Below are positions 1 through 6,226 of a stretch of 9,839 bases of DNA, one piece after another; the stretch's first letter is position 1, and each line of letters starts with the position of its first letter. Origin of the DNA: CADDZO01 sp035294145. Lineage in GTDB: Bacteria > Chloroflexota > Dormibacteria > Dormibacterales > Dormibacteraceae. The stretch is from assembly GCA_035294145.1 (NCBI GenBank), contig DATGLL010000102.1, forward strand, positions 1 through 9,839, given 5' to 3'. Below the pieces are notes generated by a model. That model was given only the letters and a program-made list of their open reading frames with translations, was not told where the DNA came from and did not search any database. The position numbers and the translations under genes are program-made.

Positions 1-321
1 TCGTGGGGCCCCCCGGGGCGCGGCCATCCCCCTGGGCGGCCGCCCGCCGGCAGAGGGCCGGGGGAGACGGTCCCGGCGCTCGACCGGTGGCCACGGCGTG
101 CGCTCGCGGCAAGGCCGGGAGCGTTCCACGTCTCCCCGCTCAGCGCGGGGCCGACCTCGGCGCCACCCGCCCCCCCAGGCCCCGCTCGGCCGCCTCCTCA
201 GGCTCGCCGGACACCCCATCGTCCCCTGATCAGGCAACCGTCGGCAACCCCTTGATGGTGGCTCGGGGCCCGGCTCTGGCCCTCGGTCAGCCCCCGTCCG
301 CCCTTCGCCCGTTCCACCTCC
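1..321. other. Intergenic stretch, no gene supported
   Basis: I see no gene here. The sequence is extremely GC-rich, so stop codons are rare and open frames arise by chance. The long plus-strand frame from base 3 to 359 is a run of Pro, Ala, Arg and Gly with no recognisable domain and no ribosome site. A short GC hairpin (CCCCGC, five-base loop, GCGGGG) lies at 134-150. The minus strand continues from the YdeI-like relic at 322-502 but shows no further family resemblance. Confidence 0.5.
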
Positions 322-502
322 CCACCGTTCGGCCGGTCTCACCTCACCCCGCTCGATGAGCCGCTCTGCCCGCTCCCAGTTGACTTTCGGCCACGGGCTG
401 GACCCGCGAGGTGAAGCGCTGGAGCCAGCGGGCATGCTCGCGCGCAAGCCAGCCCTCCCAGACAGCCCGCGCCCCGAAGCTCAGGGCCGGGTCACCATCA
501 GG
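322..502 (-). pseudogene. Decayed YdeI/OmdA-like gene with internal deletion and frameshift
   Basis: Two pieces of a YdeI/OmdA-type protein (Gram-negative members are described as bacteriocin-protection proteins) can be read on the minus strand. The first, at about 425-502, reads DPALSFGARAVWEGWLAREH. It resembles the N-terminal part of the family, an LxFxxxAxWexWLxxHH pattern. It runs directly into LQRFTSR at about 405-424, which matches the start of the central RFTPRxxxSxWSKVN motif. The rest of that motif, WPKVNWERAERLIERGEVRP, is readable only after a frame change near 400. The roughly 60 residues that normally separate the two blocks are missing. The relic follows the DinB gene in the same orientation and frame, with DinB's stop at 542-544. 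The match comes from memory of the family pattern, so the assignment is moderate. No function should be expected from it. Confidence 0.5.
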
Positions 503-541
503 GTTCCGCCCCGCTTGTCCCGTCGGCCGGTCGGGGGGATG

Positions 542-1045
542 TCACGGCCGGCCGGCCCGCACCCAGTCCATGTAGTCCACCCGAGGCGGCTCCACGCCGG
601 CCTGGGTCAGAAGCGTCGCCACCTGGGCGAGGTGGTTGGAAGTGTGCAGGCTGACGTGGAGGAGGATCGCATCCACGGGGTGCTCCTCAAAGGTACCGGC
701 CGTGGTCCGATAGGAGACGATCCGCTTTGCCTCGGCGGGCGTCAGACGGGCGATGCGGGAGCGGTACTCCTTCGACACCTTCCGGAAGGCCACCCCGACG
801 TCGTCCAGGGTGGGCATCGCATCGGTCCCGGGCAGGGCGGTGGGGGAGCTGCCGTCGAGCCGCGCCGACCAGACCTGGTGGGCACCGACAACGTGGGCCA
901 AGGTGGTGAGGATAGAGCCGTAGGCGCCCCGACGGTCCCTGGTCAGATCCTCGGGCGCGAGCCGCCGACTCGCCTCCAGCATGTTCTCCATGACCCAGGC
1001 GTTGCACGCGTACAGCCCCTCCAACCACCGTCCTAGCTCGGACAC
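542..1045 (-). CDS. DinB-family metal-binding four-helix protein
   Basis: This encodes a 167-residue protein of the DinB superfamily. These are small four-helix-bundle proteins that hold a divalent metal with three histidines, and several members are thiol-dependent S-transferases. The likely ligands are His51, in LTTLAH of the second helix, and His134 and His138, in HVSLHTSNHLAQV near the C-terminus. The last motif corresponds to the family's HxxNHxxxHRGQ pattern, with the usual Arg-Gly-Gln altered to Leu-Ala-Gln. The length is typical. The start is GTG at 1043-1045, because GGAGGAG lies six bases upstream (1052-1058); the frame stays open to 1318, but that extension is low-complexity and has no ribosome site. 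It appears to be monocistronic, with a YdeI-like relic downstream and a TnpB relic upstream. The substrate cannot be told from sequence. The family call is secure; the enzymatic activity is inference. Confidence 0.85.
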   Translation of the reverse strand: MSELGRWLEGLYACNAWVMENMLEASRRLAPEDLTRDRRGAYGSILTTLAHVVGAHQVWSARLDGSSPTALPGTDAMPTLDDVGVAFRKVSKEYRSRIARLTPAEAKRIVSYRTTAGTFEEHPVDAILLHVSLHTSNHLAQVATLLTQAGVEPPRVDYMDWVRAGRP

Positions 1046-1436
1046 GTTGCTCTCCTCCGGATCGGAACCGTGTCGACGATGCCGGTGAGCCGGCAGCACC
1101 AACATCCTACGATCGTGCAAGAGGGCGTGACCGTGATGGGAAGACGACCCGAGCGAGCCCGATGGGTTGACGCCGAGGCCAGGCTGCCCGTTGCGGATGC
1201 CGATCATCGGGTCGGGGGTTAGGAAACGCCACGCTCTGGAAGCCGAGCGGCGAGCCGGTGACACGGCCTGTCGTGCGGTCCTGGCTGAGGCGTGTTGGTG
1301 AACGGCACTCACCGTCAAGACCAGGTCGGGGCCAGAGGCGTGATCCCCATTACCTGTGGGTGCGGTGCCGTTGCGGAGGGGGTTCTCGTGCTCGCCTCAG
1401 ACGACTCCTCTCTGGGTTGTCCTCCATTCAAGGACT
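1046..1436. other. Gap between the DinB gene and the TnpB relic
   Basis: This stretch carries no supported gene. The part next to the DinB gene should hold its promoter (see the -10 candidate at 1104-1109). The part next to 1437 is the sequence downstream of the decayed TnpB gene on the minus strand, where the element's right end would have been. I could not identify a terminal repeat or hairpin that would fix that boundary. Confidence 0.4.
1104..1109 (-). promoter_or_regulatory. Possible -10 element upstream of the DinB gene
   Basis: TAGGAT on the minus strand fits the actinobacterial TANNNT -10 pattern and lies 58 bases upstream of the GTG start. No convincing -35 box stands 16-18 bases further upstream, so this is a weak candidate. 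Confidence 0.22.
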
Positions 1437-1900
1437 TCACGCTTCTTTCGTAACCTGCCTGGCAAACCGGGGCTTACGGTCGGCTCCACGTTTCATGGAG
1501 TCCTCGACTGGACGTACGGGCGAGCGGGGCCCCGCCAGGTCGATCGCTGCGCTGCCCTCACGCGGATGACGCACCCTGCAGCCGTCGCGCATCCAGCGCT
1601 CGGTCCAGCTGATGTCTTGAAGGTGTCCACAGACATGGCAGGCACTTGAAGAAGCGCCCTGCCTCGACCAGGGTGGCGTCGGCCAGCCCGCGCTGGTGCG
1701 CTTGTTCTCCGGCAACCTCTTTTGACGGAGCGTCCCGACGCATCCAGATCTCTCACAACGATCCGGCCGTGCAACTTGTCCGCCTCTCGTGAGCTTGTGG
1801 ATCGCATCCCGCCGGATGGTCGTAATCCAAGCTTGAAGCCAGTTTCGACGCTGCTCCTTACACCGAAGCCCTCCCCCACCTGGTCGACGTCCAGCTGATT
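1437..1900 (-). pseudogene. tnpB: Decayed TnpB (IS200/IS605/IS607-type) gene, C-terminal part
   Basis: TnpB is the RNA-guided nuclease carried by IS200/IS605 and IS607 elements. Its C-terminal third can be read on the minus strand only by changing frame several times. In order of translation, WITTIRRDAIHKLT (about 1800-1850) matches the helix ahead of the second RuvC block. GRIVVRDLDASG, in a second frame, corresponds to the IVVEDLNVxG catalytic strand, with the key Glu replaced by Arg. GLADATLVEAGRFF, in a third frame, corresponds to the ADAxWGEfrrql helix. CHVCGHLQDISWTERW followed by DGCRVRHPREGSAAIDLAG is the zinc-ribbon and final RuvC region; one Cys of the second pair and the DxNAA Asp are lost. 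MKRGADRKPRFARQV matches the basic tail common in actinobacterial TnpB proteins. The gene is clearly dead. Whether the source was IS605- or IS607-like cannot be told. Confidence 0.75.
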
Positions 1901-2200
1901 TTTTCGGCAAGCTCCTTCGGCTTTCGATGGACGAGGGAGAAGAGCACCCCATTGCTCGCCACACTTGCGGGACAAGCCCTACCAAGTCCGGGGCCGAGCT
2001 TCGTGATGGGCGACGTCGTCAGGCGAGCACTGGAAGGGTGGCCGTGGAATCCACCCAACCGATGGGGCGTGCCCTTGTCGACGACATCGCCTGCCCCCCA
2101 TGCCTGTCGAGGCCAGCACCGGGCCCCCCCACACATCGACCCTGCGCCGCCGAATCCCGGATCGCGAAGCTCGAGGCGTGATCACCCGGCGGGAAGTCGC
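1901..2200. other. Unassigned DNA between the TnpB and IS630 relics
   Basis: This stretch probably contains the eroded 5' part of the TnpB gene (minus strand) and the eroded N-terminal part of the IS630 transposase (plus strand). No segment gives a convincing family motif. The plus-strand words GVPLSTTSP near 2065-2095 loosely recall the LGRPLSRxS region of IS630 transposases, but that is too short to rely on. Confidence 0.35.
2001..2014 (+). repeat. 14-base direct repeat, left copy
   Basis: TCGTGATGGGCGAC here is identical to 2683-2696. The two copies lie about 680 bases apart on either side of the IS630 relic. The flanking bases differ, and an 11-base partial match also occurs inside the fur gene near 3674, so chance is possible. 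Confidence 0.4.
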
Positions 2201-2580
2201 CCGAGGCCACTTCGACGCGTTCGTCTGGCCGTGCCTCCCAGGAACGCCCCCACCTTCTCAAGTCCTGGCGTGACCGGAGCTGGGGCATCCCCGCCCCCGG
2301 GCCCTGGTGACCCCAGTCACCTCCCGGCCGGGGAGAGGATCTCGATCCAGGCCCGGCCGCATGGGCCGGAGGGCAGCTCCCAGCCACGTGGCGCCCTCTG
2401 CACATGGCCCGGATTCAGCCCTGGCATGGGGCTGGTCGAGCGGGTCACCAGCAGGAGTCCGTACCGCCCGTCCCCTCTGGATCCTCACCACGGCTGCTCC
2501 CTCTAGGCCCGACGGCGACCAAACGGCTCCGGGCGCCAATAGGCCGGAGCCACGGACGTCTCCGCGCGACGTCCAAGAAG
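2201..2580 (+). pseudogene. Decayed IS630-family transposase (copy A)
   Basis: IS630 transposases are DDE enzymes that insert at TA. This copy is broken by frameshifts and point changes. At 2201-2254, PLRRVRLAVPPRNAPTF corresponds to the KPWRxRxWLFPRDPxF region. At 2330-2353, GERISIQA corresponds to the first catalytic block DEKTSIQA, with the Asp now Gly. At 2432-2470, LVERVTSRSPYRP corresponds to FDRLVxQVMxxxPYRSA. A shift of frame then gives LWILTTAAP at 2475-2501, the remnant of FWILDNGSSH, with the second catalytic Asp lost. TATKRLRAPIG after 2510 resembles the RGxASxxRLxxxWPN segment. The terminal block with the catalytic Glu is not recognisable. The nucleotide segment 2333-2352 recurs with one mismatch at 7287-7306 in copy B, supporting the family call and a common source. 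Confidence 0.62.
2333..2352 (+). repeat. 20-base segment shared by the two IS630 relics, copy A
   Basis: GAGAGGATCTCGATCCAGGC matches 7287-7306 at 19 of 20 bases, differing only at 2340 (T) versus 7294 (C). It encodes ERISIQA here and ERTSIQA in copy B, the first catalytic block of the transposase. Confidence 0.8.
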
Positions 2581-2605
2581 ACAACAAAACAAGAAGAAAA
2601 GGAGA
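2575..2605 (+). other. Adenine-rich, thymine-free tract
   Basis: Of 31 bases, 21 are A and none is T, in surroundings that are otherwise strongly GC-rich. It lies just past the recognisable end of the IS630 relic. No reading frame through it resembles a protein family. It may be foreign DNA or an element end. Confidence 0.5.
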
Positions 2606-2682
2606 CCGTTCCAGCTCTCTCCCCTCTGGGTTGCTCCCCATCCCGATCGATGAGGGAACGATGCCGTCAAGGTCGGGTTCCC

Positions 2683-2696
2683 TCGTGATGGGCGAC
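2683..2696 (+). repeat. 14-base direct repeat, right copy
   Basis: This is identical to 2001-2014 (TCGTGATGGGCGAC). It could mark the limits of a duplicated or inserted segment around IS630 copy A, but IS630 elements normally duplicate only TA, so a target-site duplication is not the expected explanation. Confidence 0.4.
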
Positions 2697-2778
2697 CCAA
2701 CCCGCGGAGGCGTGGGCTCTCGGTCGGCGGCCACCACGTGGATCGCGATTACAGGTCGGCCATTCGCCTCCCCCAATC

Positions 2779-2793
2779 CTCACCATCGGTGAG
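2779..2793 (-). terminator. Small hairpin right after the ZIP gene stop
   Basis: On the minus strand CTCACC-GAT-GGTGAG forms a perfect six-base-pair stem with a three-base loop. It begins one base after the stop codon of the ZIP gene. No T-tract follows, so it may be a weak terminator, an mRNA-end stabiliser or chance. Confidence 0.3.
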
Positions 2794-2794
2794 C

Positions 2795-3508
2795 CTAGGC
2801 CAGCCGAGTGATGAGGAACATGACCCCTACCCCGCCGAGCGTCAAGGAAAGGGCTCGGTGAGGCGACAGCATCCTAGCCCGTGGCAGCAGCACGCTCGAA
2901 GCCGCGTACACGAAGAGCCCGGAGAAGAACCCGATCGCGATCGGGAGCACCACCGGCGGCACCGCGGCCATGGCGGCCACAACGGCCCCCAGCAGAGGTG
3001 CGGCCGCGTCGGCGACCAGGAACCAGCGCGACCGGCGCGCCGGTTGGTGATGGGCTACCAGGTAGGAAACCGTGTTGAGGCCGTCGGAGAAGTCGTGACC
3101 GATCACGGCCACGCTCACCAGGACCCCGAGGGTGGTGTCGACGCGGAAGCCGAGACCGATGGCCAGGCCGTCGAAGAAGCTGTGCACGATGAAGCCGGCA
3201 GCGCCGACCAGCCCCGCATGGTCCGGGCCCTCGCCGGCCTCGTGGGGGTGGAGGAACCGCTCCATGACATAGAAGACAAGGAACCCCCCCAGGGCGGCGC
3301 CCACCGGCCACTGCGGGGAGAGGTGAAGTTCACTCGCCCGCTCGATGGCATCAGGCAGGAGGTCGAAGAAGGCGGCCGCCAGCACCACGCCGCCGGCCAG
3401 GGCCGCCAGGGAGTGGATGCGGCCCGGCCAGCGCAGCGCAGCGCTGCCTCCAGCAAGGGTGGAGAAAAAGGCGGTGGCAGCGAACCCCAGGGACGGCAAT
3501 ACGTTCAT
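2795..3508 (-). CDS. ZIP-family divalent metal transporter
   Basis: This encodes a 237-residue integral membrane protein of the ZIP family, which brings zinc, and often iron or manganese, into the cytoplasm. About eight hydrophobic segments are visible. The family's AFFDLLPDA motif is at 46-54. The binuclear metal site of helices 4 and 5 is HSFFDGLAIG (His109, Asp113) and HDFSDGLN (His138, Asp139, Asp142). In most ZIPs the second motif is HEIPEG, so both glutamates are conservatively replaced by aspartate. A short His-containing loop (RFLHPHE, then DH) at 85-97 lies between helices 3 and 4, as usual. The start is ATG at 3506-3508, which overlaps the stop of the upstream Fur-family gene as ATGA; the frame is open a little further but that part is inside the fur gene. 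The overlap implies translational coupling, so metal supply and its regulator are made together. The metal is inferred, not seen. Confidence 0.9.
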   Translation of the reverse strand: MNVLPSLGFAATAFFSTLAGGSAALRWPGRIHSLAALAGGVVLAAAFFDLLPDAIERASELHLSPQWPVGAALGGFLVFYVMERFLHPHEAGEGPDHAGLVGAAGFIVHSFFDGLAIGLGFRVDTTLGVLVSVAVIGHDFSDGLNTVSYLVAHHQPARRSRWFLVADAAAPLLGAVVAAMAAVPPVVLPIAIGFFSGLFVYAASSVLLPRARMLSPHRALSLTLGGVGVMFLITRLA

Positions 3509-3900
3509 TCCCCGCCTCCCCGACAACCGGGGCACCGGCCGGAGAAGATCAGTTGGTGGCCTGTGATCGAGAAGCCCGTGCCGGCCGTTACCTCCGGCTC
3601 CAGCCCCTCAAGCCCCTCCAGGACGCAGCGCGGCACAGGGGCCAGCGCCCCACAGCCCTCGCACCGAACGTGATCGTGATGGGCTCCGGCTACCTCGTAC
3701 CGCACCCTGCCATCGACTTCCACCCGGGTCAGCTGCCCCCGATCGTGGAGGTAGGCGACGGCCCGGAAGACCGATGACGGGTCGGCTGGCCGGCCGGAGG
3801 CGATGAGCGCCTGGTGCAGCTCCTCGATCGACCAGGCGTGGCGGCCTCCCCCTTGAAAGAGATCCGCGACGGCGTTTCGTACGCTGCTCGGCCGTGGCAC
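3505..3900 (-). CDS. Fur-family metal-responsive repressor (Zur-like)
   Basis: This 131-residue protein has the two-domain build of Fur, Zur, Mur and PerR regulators. Residues 5-70 form the winged helix, with SSVFRAVAYLHDRGQLTRVE as the recognition helix and wing, equivalent to TVYRTLxxLxxxGxV. Residues 74-77 (HHDH) are the family's metal-sensing motif. Cys80/Cys83 and Cys123/Cys126 make the four-Cys structural zinc site, and His115 is a further candidate ligand. The GTG start at 3898-3900 has no Shine-Dalgarno sequence; TAGGCT six bases upstream is a good -10 element, so the mRNA is probably leaderless. A perfect palindrome overlaps the promoter (3920-3934), which suggests self-repression. 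The gene overlaps a ZIP transporter by ATGA and would control it. Zinc (Zur) or manganese (Mur) is the best guess from this partner; the motifs alone do not distinguish them. Confidence 0.9.
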   Translation of the reverse strand: MPRPSSVRNAVADLFQGGGRHAWSIEELHQALIASGRPADPSSVFRAVAYLHDRGQLTRVEVDGRVRYEVAGAHHDHVRCEGCGALAPVPRCVLEGLEGLEPEVTAGTGFSITGHQLIFSGRCPGCRGGGE

Positions 3901-3906
3901 GGGGCT

Positions 3907-3912
3907 AGCCTA
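3907..3912 (-). promoter_or_regulatory. -10 element of a probably leaderless fur transcript
   Basis: TAGGCT on the minus strand fits TANNNT and lies six bases before the GTG start at 3900, the spacing expected if transcription begins at the start codon itself. There is no ribosome site between them. A -35 box is not evident; the palindrome at 3920-3934 fills the spacer. Confidence 0.5.
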
Positions 3913-3919
3913 CGTCATT

Positions 3920-3934
3920 TGCAAGTCGCTTGCA
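3920..3934. promoter_or_regulatory. Palindromic operator candidate of the fur-ZIP operon
   Basis: TGCAAG-TCG-CTTGCA is a perfect 6-3-6 palindrome, 20 bases upstream of the fur start codon and just upstream of its -10 element. Fur-family regulators bind such dyads, and sites built on TGCAA/TTGCA half-sites are known for manganese-type (Mur) and some other family members. The position between the core promoter elements is what a repressor site needs. The aminotransferase starts 250 bases away on the other strand, so control of that gene is less likely. Confidence 0.6.
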
Positions 3935-4187
3935 GAACCGATCGGTGCTCGCCCACGACCCAGCGGAGGCACCGGACCGGGAGACCGTGCCAGGTCACGG
4001 TTGACGGCGAGGTCGTTCGGCGGGGACGTTCCCCGGTCACCTCCCTGCCTCAAGGGGGCCCATTCGGGAAGGACGGCCACGCTGGCCGGGGCGGGTCATA
4101 TGCTTGCGGGAGAGGGCCGGTGCGGGCTGTCGCTCGGGCTCGCGGGGAGAGGTTGGCCTGCGATCGGTGCTGTCGAGGAGGACTTTC

Positions 4188-5573
4188 GTGGATCGAGATC
4201 GGAGGGTCACCGAGGCCGAGATAAGCCGGCTGGAGGAGTTGGACCGAAGCCATTGGTTGCATCCTCAAGGAGATCTGGGCGGAGGACCAGCCCTCGCCCC
4301 CCAGCTGGTCTTTCGGCGGGGCCAGGGGTCCACCCTGTTCGACCTCCGTGGGCGTCCGTTCCTCGACGCCATGGCCGGGCTGTGGAATGTAAACGTCGGC
4401 TATGGGCGTGCCGAACTGGCAGAGGCGGCCGCCGAGCAGATGCGCGAACTACCGTTCTCCTCCGCCTACGGCGGCTTTGGGCATGCTCCCGCCATCTTGC
4501 TCGCCACTAGGCTGGCGGAGCTGACGCCGGGCGATCTGGAAGTCACCTTCTTTGCCTCAGGAGGGGCCGAGGCCAACGAGACGGCCTACAAGATCGCTCG
4601 CCTGTACTGGCGGCTGCGCGGACGGCCCGAGAAGGTGCAAATCGTGGCTCGACTCCGAGCCTACCACGGCCTGACCTACGGGGCTACGAGCGCCACCGGC
4701 CTGCCCATGTTCTGGGAGGGTGTGGGACCGCTGGCCCCTGGCTTCCTACATGCCCCCGCGCCCCATCCCTATCGGTACGAGGGGGACGGGACTCCTGGAG
4801 AGGGGTACGCGGAGGCGTTGGAGCGGATGATCGTTGAGGCTGGTCCCGAGACGGTGGCAGCGGTGGTAGCCGAGCCCGTCCAGGGCGCCGGCGGGGTGAT
4901 CGTGCCCCCAGGCGATTACTTGGGCAGGGTTCGCGAGATCTGTGATCGCTACGACCTGCTCCTGATCGCCGACGAGGTGATCACCGGATTCGGCCGCACC
5001 GGGCGCTGGTTTGGGGTGGAGCACTTTGGTGTTGTCCCCGACCTCCTGATCTTCGCCAAAGGTGTCACCAGTGGCTACTTGCCGCTCTCTGGAGTGGTGA
5101 TGACACGGTCGGTCCACGAGGTGCTGCGCTCCCTGCGGGGGGTCTTTCCCCACGGCTTCACGTACAGCGGCCACCCGGTGGCGTGCGCAGTGGCGCTGCG
5201 GAACCTGCGCATCCTCGAGGAGGAGGGACTGGTGGAACGAGCTCAAGCCATGGGCGAGGTGCTCCGTGCTCACCTGGAGGGGCTCCGCCGTCACGAGCTG
5301 GTGGGCGATGTCCGCTCCCTTGGTCTGCTGGGCGGGATCGAGCTGGTTCGCGATCGTGATACCCGAGAACCGTTCCCGGCCGCGGTGGGGGCAGCACGCC
5401 AGGTTGCCGAGGCAGCCCTGGAAGAGGGGGTGCTGGTGCGAGCCCTGAGCGGGGACGTGATCGCCTTCTCCCCCCCGCTGGTGATCACAGAGGAGGAGAT
5501 CGCCAGGGCGGTCGAGGTGGTAGGACGGGGGATCGAGAGGGTCTCGGACCGACTGGCGACGGTGCAACCGTGA
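4188..5573 (+). CDS. Class III PLP-dependent aminotransferase
   Basis: This encodes a 461-residue class III (omega-type) aminotransferase that moves an amino group, usually from an omega-amine or amino acid, to a keto acid such as pyruvate, using pyridoxal phosphate. SGGAEANE (124-131) is the phosphate-binding turn. AYHG (158-161) packs on the cofactor ring. AEPVQGAGG (228-236) and IADEVITGFGRTG (260-272, with Asp262 bonding the pyridine nitrogen) follow. FAKGVTSGY (289-297) carries the Schiff-base Lys291, and TYSGHP (325-330) completes the site. The N-terminal WNVNVGYG and the overall length resemble the taurine, beta-alanine, putrescine and omega-amino acid:pyruvate group more than BioA or ArgD, but the substrate cannot be assigned. 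The start is GTG at 4188-4190, since GAGGAGG lies six bases upstream (4175-4181); a longer open frame from 4104 lacks a ribosome site. No key residue is missing. The flavoprotein gene begins 133 bases after the stop. Confidence 0.92.
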   Translation: MDRDRRVTEAEISRLEELDRSHWLHPQGDLGGGPALAPQLVFRRGQGSTLFDLRGRPFLDAMAGLWNVNVGYGRAELAEAAAEQMRELPFSSAYGGFGHAPAILLATRLAELTPGDLEVTFFASGGAEANETAYKIARLYWRLRGRPEKVQIVARLRAYHGLTYGATSATGLPMFWEGVGPLAPGFLHAPAPHPYRYEGDGTPGEGYAEALERMIVEAGPETVAAVVAEPVQGAGGVIVPPGDYLGRVREICDRYDLLLIADEVITGFGRTGRWFGVEHFGVVPDLLIFAKGVTSGYLPLSGVVMTRSVHEVLRSLRGVFPHGFTYSGHPVACAVALRNLRILEEEGLVERAQAMGEVLRAHLEGLRRHELVGDVRSLGLLGGIELVRDRDTREPFPAAVGAARQVAEAALEEGVLVRALSGDVIAFSPPLVITEEEIARAVEVVGRGIERVSDRLATVQP

Positions 5574-5706
5574 TGGTGGATGGATGGGCGGCCAGACCAT
5601 GGATGAGCGCCGACTCCGCGTCGGTGCCAGGGCAGGCTGCACGAGCGAACCCGCGGGCGGGCTTGACCACCGGTATGGCGGCGTGGGATCGTCCAGGAGG
5701 GAACTG

Positions 5707-6108
5707 ATGCCAATTCGGGCCGACGATGGGATGGAACAACTCTCGACGCCCGAGTGCTACCGCTTGCTCGCCTCGCAGCGGCTAGGGCGGATCGGGCTGG
5801 TGGTGGAGGGCCACCCGGAGATCTTCCCGGTGAACTACGCTCTTCTCGACGAACTCGTCGTGTTCCGGACCGCTCCCGGGACCAAGCTCGAGCACTCGTT
5901 CATGGAGAGCGCGGTCTTCGAAGTGGACGGGGTCGAGGAGAACGGGACCTGGAGCGTGGTGGTGAAGGGGATCGTGCAGGAGCTTCCAAGCTCGAGCGCC
6001 CTCCTCGCCAGAGCCCAGAGAGAGCTTGAACTGCGGCCTGACGCGCCCGGCGAGCGAAGCCACTGGCTCGCCGTGTACCCAGTGGAGGTCACCGGCCGCC
6101 GCTTCTGA
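5707..6108 (+). CDS. Pyridoxamine 5'-phosphate oxidase-like FMN-binding protein
   Basis: This 133-residue protein has the split-beta-barrel flavin fold of the small PPOX-like family common in actinobacteria. The hallmark stretch runs from LASQRLGRIGLV (21-32) through PEIFPVNY (37-44) to VVFRTAPGTKL (51-61), and the protein ends in TGRRF. This is the typical pattern of flavin- or F420-using members of unknown substrate. It is too short and divergent to be the vitamin B6 enzyme PdxH, so the neighbouring PLP enzyme does not prove a B6 pathway link. The start is ATG at 5707, because AGGAGG sits six bases upstream (5695-5700); the frame is open from 5584 but that part is unlike the family. It may share a transcript with the aminotransferase, although the 133-base gap leaves room for its own promoter. 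Family secure, reaction unknown. Confidence 0.85.
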   Translation: MPIRADDGMEQLSTPECYRLLASQRLGRIGLVVEGHPEIFPVNYALLDELVVFRTAPGTKLEHSFMESAVFEVDGVEENGTWSVVVKGIVQELPSSSALLARAQRELELRPDAPGERSHWLAVYPVEVTGRRF

Positions 6109-6226
6109 GGCCTCCTTGCCTTTGGCCCAGCGCACCGGCGGTGAACTCTCGCTGGTTGCGGCCGGCGGGCGGATGTCACAATCGGCCCGGTCGGGGCCTT
6201 GAAGGGGCTCTGAGAGGAGGCGACGC

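Noticed and set aside
134..150. CCCCGC...GCGGGG segment that recalls the core of type I-E CRISPR repeats
   Set aside because: There is only one copy, with no spaced repetition nearby and no cas gene, so it is treated as a chance GC hairpin.
3..359. Plus-strand open frame of 118 codons
   Set aside because: The product is a Pro, Arg and Ala-rich string without motifs, expected from GC-rich noncoding DNA; there is no ribosome site.
356..1036. Long plus-strand open frame opposite the DinB gene
   Set aside because: It is the antisense shadow of a gene with clear family motifs and a strong ribosome site on the minus strand.
1046..1318. N-terminal extension of the DinB frame
   Set aside because: The extension is low-complexity and unlike the family, while GGAGGAG six bases before the GTG at 1045 fixes a shorter start.
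2738..3673. Plus-strand open frame of 311 codons
   Set aside because: It is the antisense shadow of the ZIP and fur genes; its sequence is charged low-complexity without a domain.
4097..4102. TATGCT as a -10 element for the aminotransferase gene
   Set aside because: No -35 box is present at a usable distance, and one TANNNT match alone is expected by chance.
4746..5642. Minus-strand open frame of 298 codons
   Set aside because: It lies opposite the aminotransferase gene, which has all class III motifs; the shadow shows none.
6183..6226. Magnesium riboswitch ahead of the MgtC gene
   Set aside because: The leader has only a five-base-pair GC dyad and is too short for a known magnesium-sensing riboswitch.
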